The position numbers and the translations under genes are program-made. Source: a virus. From it: a DNA stretch of 60,104 bases. Position 1 is the stretch's first letter, and each line of letters starts with the position of its first letter. The stretch is from positions 1 through 60,104 of IMG/VR virus record IMGVR_UViG_3300030012_001141; one strand, written 5' to 3'. The notes beneath the pieces are model-generated. The model saw nothing but the letters and a program-made list of their open reading frames with translations. It was not told the origin of the DNA and did not search any database. Of this stretch, positions 1 to 8,926 are shown in pieces.

Positions 1-101
1 AAAAGAGTTGCTCCTCATTCTGACTTCGGAGTGGGAGGTGTCGATAGCTATGATCTTGACGCTACAGTAGATGGTAGAGGATCTAAAGGAGCTTTGCACT
101 T
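1..101. repeat. Left copy of terminal redundancy (circular contig overlap)
   Basis: Bases 1-101 match bases 60004-60104 with a single difference (c at 99, t at 60102). The overlap lies inside the terminase large subunit gene and keeps its reading frame, so the window is a closed or circularly permuted genome cut inside that gene. The one difference changes a His codon synonymously (CAC/CAT), which fits strain variation. Confidence 0.93.
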
Positions 102-633
102 ATACAACAAGTTTCATATGGAGCACCCATCAAATATGTTTGTTGTAGAGTATGCAGCTAGACCTCCTCTTGCTAAAATATTCTATGAAGATGTTTTAAT
201 GGCTGCTGTGTTTTATGGATATCCTATCTTAATTGAAAACAATAAGTACGGTATAGCAAGATACTTTGAATCAAGAGGTTATGATGGATATCTAATGGAT
301 AGACCACAGCATTTAATTAGCGCTAGTGGTATGAAATCTAAAACAAAAGGAATACCATCAAATTCTCAAGATGTAATACAAGCTCACGCTCATGCTATTG
401 AGGCTTATATACATGATCATGTAGGTGTAAACAGAGAGAGTGGCGAAATGGGGAAGATGTATTTTAATAAAACTTTAGAAGATTGGATAGGTTATAAAAT
501 AGACAATAGAACAAAGTTTGACCTTACAATTAGTTCTGGTTTAGCTCTTCTTGCATCGCAAAAAAGTAAAGTTAAAAAGAAAAGTAACTTCAATGATAAA
601 CAGTTTTTTAGGAGATATCAAGTAATCGGATGA
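1..633 (+). CDS. terL: Terminase large subunit, C-terminal (nuclease) part
   Basis: This is the 3' part of the gene that starts at 58522 and crosses the contig ends; joined, the protein is about 704 aa. TerL pumps DNA into the prohead and cuts concatemers. This part holds the RNase H-like nuclease domain: GVGGVDSYDLD supplies the first acidic motif, and ENNKYG with a following MDRP segment is typical of this domain in Bacteroidota phages. The frame is open from base 1 to the TGA at 631-633. The portal gene follows after 39 nt. The identification rests on motifs and position next to portal. Confidence 0.9.
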   Translation, partial: KRVAPHSDFGVGGVDSYDLDATVDGRGSKGALHLYNKFHMEHPSNMFVVEYAARPPLAKIFYEDVLMAAVFYGYPILIENNKYGIARYFESRGYDGYLMDRPQHLISASGMKSKTKGIPSNSQDVIQAHAHAIEAYIHDHVGVNRESGEMGKMYFNKTLEDWIGYKIDNRTKFDLTISSGLALLASQKSKVKKKSNFNDKQFFRRYQVIG

Positions 634-638
634 TTTAC

Positions 639-646
639 TATATTTG
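639..646 (+). promoter_or_regulatory. Bacteroidota-type -7 promoter box upstream of portal
   Basis: TATATTTG matches the TAnnTTTG -7 consensus of Bacteroidota sigma factors. It lies in the short gap between terL and portal, 26 nt before the portal ATG. I see no clear TTG -33 element at the usual spacing. Confidence 0.5.
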
Positions 647-672
647 CTAAATAGAAATGCCGTATCTTAAGG

Positions 673-3111
673 ATGTACAATAATAATCAAAAAAGTAAGC
701 ATGGATTCCCTGATCCACTACAACCCACAGAGGTTAAGGAGAGCAAGCAGTATGGCATCCAATATGCAAAAGCAATTGAAGCCCAATGGGGTAAAACTAC
801 AGATGACTCATCTTTAGTTGGTAAAAGAAATAGAATCTTTGAAAAAGATAGAGATTATGCTACTGGTGTTCAAGACACTAGTATTTACAAACAGCTGTTA
901 AATTCTCTTCAACCTAATAAAGGTGATGGTAGTCTTTTAAACATAGACTACACTCCAGTTCCTATTTTACCTAAATTTGTTAGAATAGCTGTAAACAAGA
1001 TTTTATCTATTAATCCTTATCCTAATTTAGAGGCTATAGATCCTCTATCTTCTTCTGAAAAAAATCAACAGAAGAAAAAGATATTAAAGCAAGTAGCGGC
1101 AAAACCAAAACTAAAAGAACTGAAGGATAAGACAGGTATTGTTTTAGATCAAGATCCAGATCAGTTGCCAGATACTCCAGAAGAAGCTGAGATTCTTTTT
1201 GATACAAACATTAAGACTGATGGTGAAATATCAGCTCAGCTAGGCACAGAGCTTACTTTAAAATGGAATAACTTTGTAGACAATACATTTCGTAGATGTG
1301 TTAATGATTTAGCAACTATAGGTATGTCTGTAGTTAAGAGATCTAATGATCCTAATGAAGGCATTAAAGTATCATACATTGATCCATGTACATTTATACA
1401 TAGCAAGACAGAAGACCCTAATTTTGAGGATTTAATATATGCTGGACACATAAAAAAAATATCTATTCAAGAATTAAAAAGACTAGCATCAGACGAGTTA
1501 ACAGAAGAGGATTTTCAAGAGATAGCAAAAAAATCTAGAGGGAAAAATGGAAACGACTCTAACAAGTATGATAAAAGATATTATAACGATAGGTTAGGTA
1601 GAACATCATATGGCTATGATGATTATATGGTTCATGTTTTAGACTTTGAGTTTATGTCTGTAGACTGCATGAATTTTGAAGAAAAAGAAAATCAGTTTGG
1701 TAATACAGGTTTTTATTATAAAGGATTTAATTACAAACAACCAAAAAATAGTGTGTTTGAACGTAAACCACATAAAATGGAAATATCTACTGTATATGGT
1801 GGTAGCTATGTTTTAGGATGTGAATACCTTTATAATTATGGTAGATCTAAAAACATACCTAAAAATATACATGATATAAGTAAGGCTAGGCTTTCATACT
1901 CTGTTACGGCAACGAATATTAGAAATATGATGCCTAAATCTATGGTTGATAGCTGTATTGGTTTTGCAGATATGCTTCAGTTAACTCATTTGAAGATACA
2001 GCAAGCTATTGCTAAGGCTAAGCCAGATGGGTTGATCATTGATATTGAGGGGCTTGAGAATGTACAGCTAGGTAAGGGTGGTGAATTACAACCATTAGAT
2101 CTTCACGATATTTACGAACAGACGGGTGTGTTTTATTACAGAAGTAAAAATGCAGAAGGTGGTTTTCAAAATCCTCCAGTTCGTGAGATTGGTAATAGCA
2201 TAAGAAATATTAACGAGCTTATTGGTTTATATAACCACTACTTAAGGCTTATTAGAGATACTACAGGTATTAATGAAGCAATGGATGCCTCTTCACCAAA
2301 AGGTGATGCTTTAGTTGGTGTTCAACAACAAGCTATTGCAGCTGGTAATAATGCAATTTACGATATCACAAATGCTTCTATGATATTATTTAAGCAGGTT
2401 TGTGAGGATGTCGTTAAATGCCTTCAGATTATACCTTCTGAATCAGTATTATATAAAGTGTACGAAAACGCTATTGGTGAAACTAATATGGATGCTTTAA
2501 CATCTTTTAGCGATTTACCAATGTATAATTTTGGTGTTGTTGTAATTAAGGACATGGATGATAAAGATAAAATATATCTTGAACAAAATATCCAAATGGC
2601 TTTACAACAACAGGAGATAGATCTTGAAGATGCTATAGCTATAAGACAGTTAAAGGATGTTAGTCAAGCTGAGCGTTTATTAATAGTTAGAAGGAAAAAA
2701 AGAATGGCTGCTAGACAGCAAATGGCTATGCAGAACTCAGAGCAACAAGCTCAAATGCAAGCTCAAGTAGCTCAACAATCTCAACAAGCTAAAATGGCAG
2801 AGATGCAGGCTTTAGCTCAGATAGATGCTCAAAAGATGCAAATGCAGGCTGAAATTGATATGAAGATGGAGCAGATGAGACATCAGTTTAAGAGAGAGAT
2901 AGAGATGATTAAAGCTCAAGCTACTCTTGGGTTTAAAACTGATGATCAAGAATTTAAGGAGAAAATTGAAATCCTTAAAGAAAATAGAAAAGATGATAGA
3001 TTAGAGCAACAGACTGCTGATCAAAGTAAACTTATATCTCAACGTCAAGGCAAGAGAAATGAGTTGCCAGATAGCTCAAATAAAATGCTCAATACAATAC
3101 TTAACGAATAA
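673..3111 (+). CDS. Portal protein
   Basis: The protein (812 aa) directly follows terL, the usual place for portal. Portals form the dodecameric ring at the capsid vertex through which DNA enters and leaves. The central part has a portal-like stretch (INEAMDASSPKGDALVG, then QQQA and AGNNA). The C-terminal region (about residues 660-780) is a Gln/Met-rich coiled coil, as in the long portals of crAss-like and related podoviruses. The start ATG at 673 gives almost no spacing from the AAGG before it, so initiation is probably not Shine-Dalgarno driven. It touches the next gene at TAATG. Confidence 0.85.
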   Translation: MYNNNQKSKHGFPDPLQPTEVKESKQYGIQYAKAIEAQWGKTTDDSSLVGKRNRIFEKDRDYATGVQDTSIYKQLLNSLQPNKGDGSLLNIDYTPVPILPKFVRIAVNKILSINPYPNLEAIDPLSSSEKNQQKKKILKQVAAKPKLKELKDKTGIVLDQDPDQLPDTPEEAEILFDTNIKTDGEISAQLGTELTLKWNNFVDNTFRRCVNDLATIGMSVVKRSNDPNEGIKVSYIDPCTFIHSKTEDPNFEDLIYAGHIKKISIQELKRLASDELTEEDFQEIAKKSRGKNGNDSNKYDKRYYNDRLGRTSYGYDDYMVHVLDFEFMSVDCMNFEEKENQFGNTGFYYKGFNYKQPKNSVFERKPHKMEISTVYGGSYVLGCEYLYNYGRSKNIPKNIHDISKARLSYSVTATNIRNMMPKSMVDSCIGFADMLQLTHLKIQQAIAKAKPDGLIIDIEGLENVQLGKGGELQPLDLHDIYEQTGVFYYRSKNAEGGFQNPPVREIGNSIRNINELIGLYNHYLRLIRDTTGINEAMDASSPKGDALVGVQQQAIAAGNNAIYDITNASMILFKQVCEDVVKCLQIIPSESVLYKVYENAIGETNMDALTSFSDLPMYNFGVVVIKDMDDKDKIYLEQNIQMALQQQEIDLEDAIAIRQLKDVSQAERLLIVRRKKRMAARQQMAMQNSEQQAQMQAQVAQQSQQAKMAEMQALAQIDAQKMQMQAEIDMKMEQMRHQFKREIEMIKAQATLGFKTDDQEFKEKIEILKENRKDDRLEQQTADQSKLISQRQGKRNELPDSSNKMLNTILNE

Positions 3112-3584
3112 TGGCTAGTTCAGTAAATTTAGATACTTCAGAGACTTTAAATATCACTTGTAGAAAAGGTGATACATTTTCACTTACCCTAACTTTAAAA
3201 AATTCTTCAGGCACTGCTTTAACTTTATCTACTAGCAACTATGAATTTTTAATGCAGGTTAAATCAGAAAAATTTGATAGAAGAACAAAGACTACATCTT
3301 CAGATTTAGTTATAGGAACTGCTAGTGTAGCTAAGAAAAATCAAGGAAGAGCTAAGGAGCAATCTAATATCAATTCAGGTGTTAATTTTGAAATACCAAC
3401 TGTTGACGATAGTGGTAATGTTACGATTGAAGCCTCTGCTGCAACAATGTCTCAAGTTCCTTCTGGATCTTACAGATATGATTTACAGTACATTTTGCCT
3501 AATGCAACTGGATTGGATACTCATAGAACAATATTAAAAGGCAAGTTTGTTGTAAATGCAGATGTTGCAGAAGCTTTTGAATAA
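3111..3584 (+). CDS. Beta-sandwich phage protein, BppU-N-like
   Basis: A 157-aa protein predicted to be all beta. The N-terminus (ITCRKGDTFSLTLTLKN) and the end (YRYDLQY, then ILKGKFVVNADV) follow the pattern of the N-terminal domain of BppU-type baseplate or fibre proteins (DUF2479-like), where a short beta domain attaches appendages to the virion. Its start overlaps the portal stop. It probably encodes a small structural adaptor. The family link is by pattern and is moderate. Confidence 0.6.
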   Translation: MASSVNLDTSETLNITCRKGDTFSLTLTLKNSSGTALTLSTSNYEFLMQVKSEKFDRRTKTTSSDLVIGTASVAKKNQGRAKEQSNINSGVNFEIPTVDDSGNVTIEASAATMSQVPSGSYRYDLQYILPNATGLDTHRTILKGKFVVNADVAEAFE

Positions 3585-3586
3585 AA

Positions 3587-3724
3587 ATGAGCATTGTAGT
3601 AAATAAAGTGTCAGATACAGTCTCTTTTAATGCTCCAAGCAAAGAGACGATAACTTTTGTTAATCCTGATAAAATTCAAATAACTAATTCTACACCTTCA
3701 ATTATAACTATTACTGTAATATGA
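3587..3724 (+). CDS. Small hypothetical protein (45 aa)
   Basis: A short frame beginning ATG AGC ATT, 2 nt after the previous stop and ending in TGA that overlaps the ATG of the next gene (ATATGA). The product is Thr/Ser/Ile-rich with alternating polar and hydrophobic residues (beta-prone), ending TITVI. It fills an otherwise empty 136-nt gap and has tight junctions on both sides, which supports coding. No function is recognised. Confidence 0.6.
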   Translation: MSIVVNKVSDTVSFNAPSKETITFVNPDKIQITNSTPSIITITVI

Positions 3725-6198
3725 AAAATTTATTGCTACTATTGTTTTTATTTCCGACGTATTTATTTGCTCAACCAGGTAACGACAGTATACCGCCTCT
3801 TTGTTCTGGTGTTGAAAATCTACAAGGTCAGATTGATTGCTTCCCTTTTGCACCAAATCAAGGTCAATTACAGGTTATGTGGACTGTGCCTGAGCCTGGA
3901 TGTAATCCAGTTGGATTCTATAGGGGTGACGACTTAGATAATCTACAGTTTGTACCATACGGTCAGTGGTTTGACGGTAGTTTTTATGGTGGTGTCCCGT
4001 CCTCACCTGTGTCAAATGATGAATACTATTTTATAGTAGAGTCTCCTGGTGAAGTTATGGATACACTAATTGTTGAAAACCCTAACTGCGGTATTGGGTG
4101 TTTAGATTCTTTAGCAACAAACTATAATCCTTTTGCTGGTATAGAGAGTGAATTTGGAGAGTCTTGTCAGTATGGTGAGGTATCAGAATGCGGTAATATA
4201 TTTACCCAAAAAGTCTATGTAAGTATTACTGCAGATACATATTCTCAATGGGAAACAAGTTGGGAGATAGTTACAACAGACAGCATACCAGTAGTTCTTG
4301 CTAGCGAAGATATAGGTTTTTATCAGACAGAAGGACTTACTGTAACAACAGAATACTGCATACCGCTTGGTGTAGAGTTTACATTTAATATATACGATAC
4401 GTTTGGAGATGGACTTGCAGGTTCTACAACAGGTGGATTTACAGATGGAGATGTACTTGTATATACGGAATGTGGTAACACAATATATAGCATACTACCA
4501 TTTGAAGGGCAAAATCCTGACTACGGATATGAAGCTATTAGTGCACCTAACTTGCTAAATCCATGCCCCCCAGAAAACCCACCGTTTGGATGCTTAGATC
4601 CAAACTACTTAGAGTTCAACTCTCTTGCTACAAACAACGATTCTAATCTATGCGTAACTCCTGTCATTCCAGGATGTCTTAATGAAAACGCATTTAATTA
4701 CGATCCAGAAGCAAATATCATGGATTACATCCCTGAGTGTGAGTACACCCTTATGTTATTTGATGGAGGCGGAGACGGCTGGGATGGATCTTATCTAGGA
4801 GTTGTTCAGGATGGAGAACCTATTGGTGCATTCACCTGTACAGAAGAACAAGCCTTCTATGATATAACAGTAAATTCTCAAACACACGTTGAGTTTAAGT
4901 TTTACGAAGTTGAGTTTGGTAGCTTCTTTGGTGAGGGTGGTACAAGCACTGATGTATCGCAATGTGGATTTAAACTAATAAGCCCTAATGGTAACATAGT
5001 ATTTGAAAAGGGAACTAATCCTTGGTTAGATCCTATAGATCCTGACGAAGTATATACACCTTACTTAAGATGCGGTAACTACTGCGAGCCTTACACATAC
5101 GGATGTACAGACGAAGCTGCACAGAACTATGACTCTGCTGTTAATACAGAGGATGGTAGTTGTTACTACCAAGCTGGCTGTGCACAAGCTGGTTACTTAG
5201 AGTATTACACTCAGGGTTATGAAGCTGACTATGATGACGGTAGCTGTGAAACAATAGCTGTTTTTGGCTGTATGGATGAGGATGCCTTTAACTACAACGA
5301 AGAAGCAAATGTTGACAACGAGGGTTGTGTGCCTGTGGTGCTAGGGTGTATGAATCCTTTAGCATATAATTACTTACCATCTGCAAACGTCGATGACGAT
5401 AGCTGCATACCTTACATATATGGTTGCATGGATCCATTAGCTTATAATTATGATCCTAATGCAAATATAGATGACGGAGAATGTGAGCCATTTATATATG
5501 GGTGCACTGACAATACTATGTTTAATTATAACCCTGCAGCAAATGCCGAATACGACCCTACTAATTGTGAGCCTTATATCTATGGTTGCACCGATCCTAG
5601 TATGCTTAACTATAACTCATCCGCTAACACAGAAGATTTTAGCTGTATTCCTTACATTTATGGTTGTACTGATCCTACTGCCCTTAATTATGATGAACTG
5701 GCTAATACAGACAACGGCTCGTGTATTGAAGTTTTAGTTGATTGTATGGATCCTGATGCATTTAATTATAATGAGTTAGCTAATACCTCTGATGAAGAAG
5801 CTTGCTTGTATGATGCAGAATGTATAGGGGGTCCTGGAGAACCTTACTGGCTAAACGATGGGTGCTATGCATGGATTATAGACATTGACCCATACTGCTG
5901 TGAGGTTGCATGGGATGAAACGTGCGTAGATCTTTACTCGTACTGCGAGCAAGGGTGGCCGCAAGGGGTGATAGAAACAACAAGAGATATAAATGTATAT
6001 CCTAACCCAACAAACGATTTACTAAACATACAGGCTCCATCTGAGGCGATTACAAGCGTATACAACGCATTTGGACAGATTGTAATAGAGGGGGTTATGG
6101 ATAAAGTTATAGACCTCTCAGAGCTCTCTAATGGCGTATATCAGGTTGTTATTCAATATAACGGAAGAAATATAATTAAAAAAATAATTAAATCATGA
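3721..6198 (+). CDS. Secreted repeat protein with T9SS C-terminal sorting domain
   Basis: An 825-aa protein. Residues 1-17 form a signal peptide ending LFAQ. The body contains about eleven Cys-rich repeats of the type GCTDPxAxNYxPxANxDDGSC, densest at residues about 460-700; this repeat is common in secreted proteins of marine Flavobacteriia. The last ~75 residues (VYPNPTNDLLNIQ, then AFGQ, LSNGVYQVVIQ, KKIIKS) are a type A T9SS sorting domain (Por_Secre_tail). In bacteria this domain directs export across the outer membrane by T9SS and often anchoring to the surface. Finding it inside a phage late operon, between structural genes and an outer-membrane barrel, is unusual. A virion adhesin role is possible, but the signal peptide plus sorting domain favour display on the infected cell. 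Confidence 0.88.
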   Translation: MKNLLLLLFLFPTYLFAQPGNDSIPPLCSGVENLQGQIDCFPFAPNQGQLQVMWTVPEPGCNPVGFYRGDDLDNLQFVPYGQWFDGSFYGGVPSSPVSNDEYYFIVESPGEVMDTLIVENPNCGIGCLDSLATNYNPFAGIESEFGESCQYGEVSECGNIFTQKVYVSITADTYSQWETSWEIVTTDSIPVVLASEDIGFYQTEGLTVTTEYCIPLGVEFTFNIYDTFGDGLAGSTTGGFTDGDVLVYTECGNTIYSILPFEGQNPDYGYEAISAPNLLNPCPPENPPFGCLDPNYLEFNSLATNNDSNLCVTPVIPGCLNENAFNYDPEANIMDYIPECEYTLMLFDGGGDGWDGSYLGVVQDGEPIGAFTCTEEQAFYDITVNSQTHVEFKFYEVEFGSFFGEGGTSTDVSQCGFKLISPNGNIVFEKGTNPWLDPIDPDEVYTPYLRCGNYCEPYTYGCTDEAAQNYDSAVNTEDGSCYYQAGCAQAGYLEYYTQGYEADYDDGSCETIAVFGCMDEDAFNYNEEANVDNEGCVPVVLGCMNPLAYNYLPSANVDDDSCIPYIYGCMDPLAYNYDPNANIDDGECEPFIYGCTDNTMFNYNPAANAEYDPTNCEPYIYGCTDPSMLNYNSSANTEDFSCIPYIYGCTDPTALNYDELANTDNGSCIEVLVDCMDPDAFNYNELANTSDEEACLYDAECIGGPGEPYWLNDGCYAWIIDIDPYCCEVAWDETCVDLYSYCEQGWPQGVIETTRDINVYPNPTNDLLNIQAPSEAITSVYNAFGQIVIEGVMDKVIDLSELSNGVYQVVIQYNGRNIIKKIIKS

Positions 6199-6395
6199 GT
6201 TACAAAACAAACAAAACAACAAAAAAGCGTATTGATAAGCTTTTAACAAAGAATGCAGAATACCAAGCTGCTAATGTCTGTATAACAAACAGTAAAACTA
6301 AGAGGCAAGAAATCAATAGGTATTGTCGTGTTAACTTTATCAATCCCATTAAGGATATAGATTTAGAATTTTATAATCGTATAATTTTAGCGTAA
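6195..6395 (+). CDS. Hypothetical protein (66 aa)
   Basis: A small Lys/Thr/Asn-rich protein whose ATG overlaps the stop of the T9SS-substrate gene (ATGA) and whose stop overlaps the next start (TAATG). The tight coupling suggests co-translation. No domain is recognised. Confidence 0.6.
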   Translation: MSYKTNKTTKKRIDKLLTKNAEYQAANVCITNSKTKRQEINRYCRVNFINPIKDIDLEFYNRIILA

Positions 6396-6577
6396 TGAAA
6401 GTAAATTGGGTAAACAGCTGGAATGCTGGGAATAAAAAAGAAAAGTATGAGATTAATTTAAGAATAGGCACAGTTACCGTTCTTGAGATTTCATTCTGTC
6501 CATGTCCTACTTGCAAGACAAAAGGACACTGTAGTAAATTTAGATTTATGATATTAAATTTTGGTTTTGAATTGTAA
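6395..6577 (+). CDS. Hypothetical small Cys-rich protein (60 aa)
   Basis: Contains CPCPTCKTKGHC, four Cys and one His within 12 residues, which could bind zinc or iron. The C-terminus is hydrophobic. It is coupled by TAATG junctions on both sides. No family is recognised. Confidence 0.6.
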   Translation: MKVNWVNSWNAGNKKEKYEINLRIGTVTVLEISFCPCPTCKTKGHCSKFRFMILNFGFEL

Positions 6578-7674
6578 TGGATCCAGAAGCAAACGATATT
6601 AGAAATAAAGTAAGGCGATTTGAGTTTATTCTGTATTGCTTTATAATGCTTGTAGTATTTATACTTGGCTCGACTTTAGATGCAAAAGGTCAAACATTAA
6701 AGAAAACATTTAAGTACGCTACATTCTATACTGCATTTAGCGGTGGTAATTCTGTAGCTGACGATAACATCTATTCTGTTACAAACGGATTACAGACCGA
6801 TGTTGTTGAAACGCCATTCGACTATTCTATAACTGCTGGTGTTCGTAAGATTGCTAGGTTTGGATATGAGAACAGGGCTAATGTTTTTTACGACGGTACA
6901 GAAAAGTCGTATAGTGATGCTGCAAATATTGGTAAAGTAAAAGGATTTGAGTTCTTGTTTGAAGCTGACTGGCGTAGACAGCAGGGTAGAAACTTTCTTG
7001 ATCAAGACTACTTTTTACGCTATGTCGCTAAAAACTGGATAGCAAAAGCAGAGTATCTACAAGATGGCTTTGCTGATGTAGAGTATTTTGAAGGGTCAGA
7101 AAGATTTAGACTTAACGTAAATGATCGCCTTAGTTTTAATATTGGTATGGTTCAACGTATATCAGAACCTTATGGATACAATCCTCTAGAAGAGTGGTTG
7201 CTTTCAAATAATAATATACACTACACAAGTCTTGCTTTACAAGAAGGTTATACTGTCGATGTACAGGGTGGTGAATATTTCTCTCCTGACGGAACTCTTG
7301 TAGCAAACAGTGTTGACGTGTGGGAGCAAGTTATTATACCTCAAGTCATTGAAGATTATGTAGCTAAAAAAAGAAGTGAATTACCAAGCGTGTGGAATTA
7401 TTCTTTAGTAGTTGGATATGATTACTACAAGTATTCTAAAGAGTTTTGGTTGCATAGCTGGGCTAGTGTGATGCCTTATCACCTTAAAACTAACGATGAG
7501 TTTTCATACTTTGAAACTACCGAAGGGGGGCAGTGGATAGATTACGGTGCAGGCCTTATCTTTGGGTGGAGATTAAATAAGAGTCTTGGTGTATTCTTAG
7601 AAGGTAAATACAATAAGTATTGGAATCGAGAATGGCACGATTTCTCTGTTGGATTGAATTATGTAATACTATAA
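6577..7674 (+). CDS. Putative outer-membrane beta-barrel protein
   Basis: A 365-aa protein with a hydrophobic export segment at residues about 15-35 ending near DAKGQ, preceded by a 14-residue charged extension. The rest consists of alternating amphipathic strands rich in Tyr/Trp/Phe (for example YSLVVGYDYYKYSKEFWLHS and FLEGKYNKYW), and the C-terminus ends in a barrel-type strand (FSVGLNYVIL). These features fit an outer-membrane beta-barrel. It lies three genes after the T9SS-substrate gene and just before a redox-like and a membrane protein. Phage-made outer-membrane proteins can alter surface receptors or exclude superinfecting phages; that role is inference here. Confidence 0.65.
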   Translation: MDPEANDIRNKVRRFEFILYCFIMLVVFILGSTLDAKGQTLKKTFKYATFYTAFSGGNSVADDNIYSVTNGLQTDVVETPFDYSITAGVRKIARFGYENRANVFYDGTEKSYSDAANIGKVKGFEFLFEADWRRQQGRNFLDQDYFLRYVAKNWIAKAEYLQDGFADVEYFEGSERFRLNVNDRLSFNIGMVQRISEPYGYNPLEEWLLSNNNIHYTSLALQEGYTVDVQGGEYFSPDGTLVANSVDVWEQVIIPQVIEDYVAKKRSELPSVWNYSLVVGYDYYKYSKEFWLHSWASVMPYHLKTNDEFSYFETTEGGQWIDYGAGLIFGWRLNKSLGVFLEGKYNKYWNREWHDFSVGLNYVIL

Positions 7675-7676
7675 AA

Positions 7677-7940
7677 GTGGCTAAAGTTTTAAAAAAAAGA
7701 AAAAGAAAAAATAAGAAGGATGATTCGACTCCTGTAGACTTTAACGTACCAACATTTTCTGAATCTTCATTTGATAGGGAAAGAGCAAAGAAAAAGGTAA
7801 GATCGCAGCTTGAAGCATTAATGGCTGGGCCTGATGGTATCTCTTTATCCGATGTTAATGCAGCGTATGATAGAGGTAAACTAACTATGAACCCAAACAC
7901 AGGACAATATACATTTTCAACTAATGTTTATTCAGAATAA
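7677..7940 (+). CDS. Hypothetical basic protein (87 aa), GTG start
   Basis: I place the start at GTG 7677, 2 nt after the stop of the barrel gene; the upstream ATG at 7620 would lie inside that gene. The N-terminus is very basic (KVLKKRKRKNKKDD); the rest is soluble, with a DVNAAYDRGK segment. No family is recognised. Confidence 0.6.
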   Translation: MAKVLKKRKRKNKKDDSTPVDFNVPTFSESSFDRERAKKKVRSQLEALMAGPDGISLSDVNAAYDRGKLTMNPNTGQYTFSTNVYSE

Positions 7941-7952
7941 AAAAAAATAACA

Positions 7953-8237
7953 ATGGCTAAACAAATTGGAGAAGATACTAAAGTAACACTAGACCTAAAA
8001 ACAATAGGTATGGGTGCAGCAGGGTTAGCAGCTCTTATTGGGATGTGGTTTGCTCTTCAAGCAGACATAGCTTTAGCTAAAGAACTTCCTGAGCCATTAC
8101 CTGCAGAAGTTACTCGTATGGAGTTTGATATGAAAGATCAACTGATCCGTCAAACGATTATGACAACTCAAGAAGATGTATCAGAGCTGAAAGAAGACTT
8201 AGATCGCATTGAAGAAAAAATAGATAAACTACAATGA
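7953..8237 (+). CDS. Single-pass membrane protein with coiled coil, possible lysis protein
   Basis: 94 aa with one hydrophobic helix at residues about 18-36 (IGMGAAGLAALIGMWFAL) and a C-terminal coiled coil (DVSELKEDLDRIEEKIDKLQ). This arrangement is seen in small phage lysis proteins such as inner-membrane spanin or pinholin-like subunits. It overlaps the next start by 4 nt. The lysis assignment is inference from topology alone. Confidence 0.55.
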   Translation: MAKQIGEDTKVTLDLKTIGMGAAGLAALIGMWFALQADIALAKELPEPLPAEVTRMEFDMKDQLIRQTIMTTQEDVSELKEDLDRIEEKIDKLQ

Positions 8238-8572
8238 AGAATTTAATCTACATATGTTTGTTTGCAATGACATCTCTTGGTATGACTATACCAGATTCAG
8301 GGGTGTGTGTTGTTGAGTTTAACGCAAGTTTTAACGCAGCGAACAGTGTAGATTGGATTGATAACTTAAGCGATTGTAAAGGCAAGAGGGTGGACATTGT
8401 TGCTAGCCCTGATTTACAGAAAGAACACAAGATTGTGGTAGTGCCTACTGTTATCATATTTAACGACGGAGAGGAAGTAGAAAGATTTCAAGCGAACATT
8501 ATGATGCAACTTGAAGCTACACAAGATGATGTACAGGAAGCTATTGATGAAATTATAATGAGCGACTTTTAA
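8234..8572 (+). CDS. Exported thioredoxin-fold protein lacking the CxxC motif
   Basis: 112 aa. Residues 1-18 look like a signal peptide. The pattern VVEFNASFNAANSVDW matches the thioredoxin segment where WCxxC normally lies, but no Cys pair is present. The cis-Pro signature (VVVPTVIIFNDGEEV, about residues 69-83) is intact. A thioredoxin fold without the active pair would bind rather than oxidise or reduce its partner. It is coupled to the genes on both sides (ATGA and TAATG). Confidence 0.65.
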   Translation: MKNLIYICLFAMTSLGMTIPDSGVCVVEFNASFNAANSVDWIDNLSDCKGKRVDIVASPDLQKEHKIVVVPTVIIFNDGEEVERFQANIMMQLEATQDDVQEAIDEIIMSDF

Positions 8573-8925
8573 TGAAAGCCTGTAAGTGTCCACATAGCGA
8601 AGACAAGCCTAAATACAAGAAGGGCGGTAAGACTAGAAAGGCTAGAATGCCTAAAAAGTTCTCTGTAAAGAGTGGAGATAAGTCCGCTTCAGGAGGTTTA
8701 ACCGCTAAAGGTGTTAGACGTTATCGTGCTGCCAATCCAGGTAGCAAACTAAAGACCGCTGTAACAACAAAACCTTCTAAACTAAAAAAGGGTAGTAAGG
8801 CTGCAAAACGTAGAAAGTCTTTCTGTGCAAGAATGAAAGGCATGAAAAAAAGATTAACCAGCGCTAAAACAGCTAGAGATCCAAACTCTAGAATCAATAA
8901 GGCGTTAAGAAAATGGAACTGTTGA
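8572..8925 (+). CDS. Basic Cys/Lys-rich phage protein, DUF6321-like
   Basis: 117 aa, strongly basic. GGLTAKGVRRYRAANPGS, a central SKAAKRRKSFCARMKGMK and a C-terminal ARDPNSRINKALRKWNC fit a conserved small protein family of marine phages (DUF6321-like). The N-terminus carries the recurring KYKKGGK motif. It may bind nucleic acid or be packaged with DNA; function is unknown. Confidence 0.65.
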   Translation: MKACKCPHSEDKPKYKKGGKTRKARMPKKFSVKSGDKSASGGLTAKGVRRYRAANPGSKLKTAVTTKPSKLKKGSKAAKRRKSFCARMKGMKKRLTSAKTARDPNSRINKALRKWNC

Positions 8926-8926
8926 T

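Noticed and set aside
5471-5737. 88-aa plus-strand frame inside the T9SS-substrate gene
   Set aside because: Arises from the repeat units read in another frame; the main frame is intact and has conserved Cys spacing.
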